Of a stretch of DNA of 64,000 nucleotides, positions 62,404-64,000 are shown in pieces; within the stretch, counting starts at the first letter, position 1, and each line of letters opens with the position of its first letter. The position numbers and the translations under genes were made by a program. This DNA is from an uncultured Marinobacterium sp. (GTDB taxonomy: Bacteria > Pseudomonadota > Gammaproteobacteria > Pseudomonadales > Balneatricaceae), in contig CANMWJ010000008.1 of assembly GCA_947501565.1 (NCBI GenBank), positions 1 through 64,000 of the forward strand. The letters run 5' to 3'. A model generated the notes under the pieces. The model was not told the DNA's origin. It ran no database searches and worked only from the letters and a program-made list of their open reading frames with translations.

Positions 62404-64000
62404 ATGATCAGAACCGCCCCCGATATTTTCTCCTATCCACGTCATTGGGCCGAGTGTTACGGCACGGCGAAGTTTCTTCCGACCAGTCGCGAGGAGATGG
62501 AGGCGCTGGGTTGGGACAGTTGCGACATCGTTCTGGTTACCGGCGATGCTTACGTTGACCATCCGAGTTTTGGTATGGCCGTTATGGGCCGTCTGCTGGA
62601 AGCGCAGGGTTACCGGGTGGGTATTATCGATCAGCCGGACTGGCGTAGTGCAGAACCTTTCAAGGCGCTGGGTAAACCCAATCTCTACTACGGTGTGACC
62701 GCCGGCAATATGGACTCCATGATCAACCGTTATACGGCAGATCTGCGTATCCGTCACGACGACGCTTACACGCCGGGCGGCGAGGGCGGAAAGCGGCCTA
62801 ACCGCGCGGTGATCGTTTACAGCCAGCGTTGTAAGGAAGCATACAGTGACGTGCCGGTGGTGATAGGGGGTATCGAAGCCAGCCTGCGCCGTATCGCCCA
62901 GTATGATTACTGGAGCGATAAAGTTCGCCGCTCGGTGCTGATCGATTCAACCGCAGACATCCTGCTCTACGGTAACGCCGAACGCGCCATTGTGGATCTA
63001 ACCCATAAGCTGGCAGAGGGTACACCTCTGGAAGAGCTGACCGATATCCGCGGCACCGTGGTGATCCGTAATGCGCCGCCGGAAGGGTACGTAGAGGTGG
63101 ATTCCACCCGCGTGGACTGGCCCGGCAATATCGACAAGCTGCCCAACCCCTACGAGTACATTCAGGAACAGGGCGACGACAAGAAGGATGTCGCGCCAGC
63201 TGACGAAGTGCAGCCACTGCGCATCATTCCGGAACCGCTGAAAGGTAAGCAACGCCTACCGGAAAAAACTTATATCCGCCTGCCTTCCTTTGAGAAGGTG
63301 GAGAAAGACCCGGTACTCTATGCCCATGCCTCTCGTGTACTTCACCTGGAGTCTAACCCGCATAACGCTCGCGCACTGATCCAGAAACACGGCAAACGCG
63401 AGATCTGGGTCAACCCTGCACCGATCCCACTGGAAACGCCGGAGATGGATGGCGTATTCGGTCTGCCGTACCAGCGTGTGCCGCACCCGAAATACGGTAA
63501 GCAGCGTATCCCTGCCTACGACATGATCCGTTTCTCGATCAACATCATGCGCGGTTGTTTTGGCGGCTGTACCTTCTGCTCGATCACCGAACACGAAGGA
63601 CGCATTATCCAGAGCCGTTCCCATGAATCGATCATCAACGAGATCGAAGAGATTCGTGACAAGGTACCAGGCTTCACCGGTGCGATCTCGGATCTGGGCG
63701 GTCCGACCTCCAACATGTACAAGCTCAACTGTAACGACCCTGAGATTCAGGCGTCTTGCCGTAAGCTTTCCTGTGTTTATCCGACCATCTGTCAGAACCT
63801 GAACACCGATCACAGCCCGACCACCGAGCTATACCGCAAGGCACGTAAGCTGGATGGTGTACATACCATCTCCATCTCCTCCGGTCTGCGCTATGATCTG
63901 GCGGTGGAAGACCCGGAATACGTGCGCGAACTGGTGACCTACCATGTGGGGGGGCTACTGAAAATCGCACCGGAACACAGCGAGGAGGGCACGCTCTCCA
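62404..64000 (+). CDS. ygiQ: YgiQ family radical SAM protein (3' end beyond the window)
   Basis: The frame runs open from ATG 62404 to the end of the window, covering 532 residues of a protein usually about 700-770 long. An N-terminal domain has [20 protein letters not shown]-like residues near 48 and [19 protein letters not shown] near 100. The radical SAM cluster is CFGGCTFC (Cys385, Cys389, Cys392), followed by [14 protein letters not shown]. All these match E. coli YgiQ. Its reaction is unknown. The reading frame is intact; it is partial only because of the window boundary. Confidence 0.95.
   Translation, partial: MIRTAPDIFSYPRHWAECYGTAKFLPTSREEMEALGWDSCDIVLVTGDAYVDHPSFGMAVMGRLLEAQGYRVGIIDQPDWRSAEPFKALGKPNLYYGVTAGNMDSMINRYTADLRIRHDDAYTPGGEGGKRPNRAVIVYSQRCKEAYSDVPVVIGGIEASLRRIAQYDYWSDKVRRSVLIDSTADILLYGNAERAIVDLTHKLAEGTPLEELTDIRGTVVIRNAPPEGYVEVDSTRVDWPGNIDKLPNPYEYIQEQGDDKKDVAPADEVQPLRIIPEPLKGKQRLPEKTYIRLPSFEKVEKDPVLYAHASRVLHLESNPHNARALIQKHGKREIWVNPAPIPLETPEMDGVFGLPYQRVPHPKYGKQRIPAYDMIRFSINIMRGCFGGCTFCSITEHEGRIIQSRSHESIINEIEEIRDKVPGFTGAISDLGGPTSNMYKLNCNDPEIQASCRKLSCVYPTICQNLNTDHSPTTELYRKARKLDGVHTISISSGLRYDLAVEDPEYVRELVTYHVGGLLKIAPEHSEEGTLS

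Noticed and set aside
1-64000. CRISPR array, insertion sequence, prophage or integron
   Set aside because: No regularly spaced direct repeats, transposase, integrase or phage structural genes were seen on either strand.

Overview
The window reads as the chromosome of a free-living, motile, aerobic gammaproteobacterium, most likely a marine Oceanospirillales-type organism (inference). Support comes from ycaO, bolA, htpG, proS, fabV, ygiQ, a cytochrome c5, a DksA-like protein, a PilG/H/I/J-ChpA-type chemotaxis operon, several GGDEF/EAL and MCP proteins, and many acyl-CoA enzymes. I see no IS element, prophage, CRISPR array or integrase. Coding density is high and base use looks uniform.

Layout. 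1-8.6 kb: tRNA-Asn (minus strand), ycaO, then a JetA-JetB-JetC (MksF-E-B) condensin operon of the Wadjet family that ends at a terminator with no jetD nuclease gene. 8.6-17 kb: two unknown proteins, a DUF3422 protein, BolA, a two-gene split chemoreceptor, an EAL phosphodiesterase behind a sigma-54-type promoter, an EamA transporter, a DUF599 protein and a pair of hotdog thioesterases. 17-26 kb: a repeat-bearing intergenic region, htpG with a sigma-32-type promoter, cytochrome c5, a DksA-like protein, YceI, a MocR regulator divergent from phzF plus a 50-residue membrane peptide, a CBS protein and an ornithine-type decarboxylase. 26-32 kb: two large convergent GGDEF-EAL proteins whose ends overlap. 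33-41.7 kb: a minus-strand operon pilG-pilH-pilI-pilJ-chpA plus a periplasmic PilJ-type sensor. 42-47 kb: proS, MscS, DUF523 and an Aer-like receptor. 47.6-60 kb: acyl-CoA metabolism, made of an acyl-CoA dehydrogenase, CoA-transferase, acyl-CoA ligase, two thioesterases and a hydrolase, then a FixL/FixJ-type pair, a second ligase, a MaoC hydratase and a long acyl-CoA dehydrogenase. 60-64 kb: fabV, a META lipoprotein and ygiQ, which is cut by the window end.

How it fits together. Two themes dominate: signalling (chemotaxis and cyclic-di-GMP) and acyl-CoA catabolism. A shared palindrome, TAGGGG-N4-CCCCTA, lies upstream of three acyl-CoA transcription units and in the intergenic region next to the FixL/FixJ-type genes. 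It is a candidate operator tying this regulon together. A LiuR-like palindrome lies upstream of the first acyl-CoA operon, and FNR/ANR-like boxes lie upstream of the chemotaxis operon and the DUF523-mscS pair. The main candidates for something undescribed are the TAGGGG regulon, the jetABC operon without jetD, the tandem unknown domain at the N-terminus of ChpA, and the split chemoreceptors.
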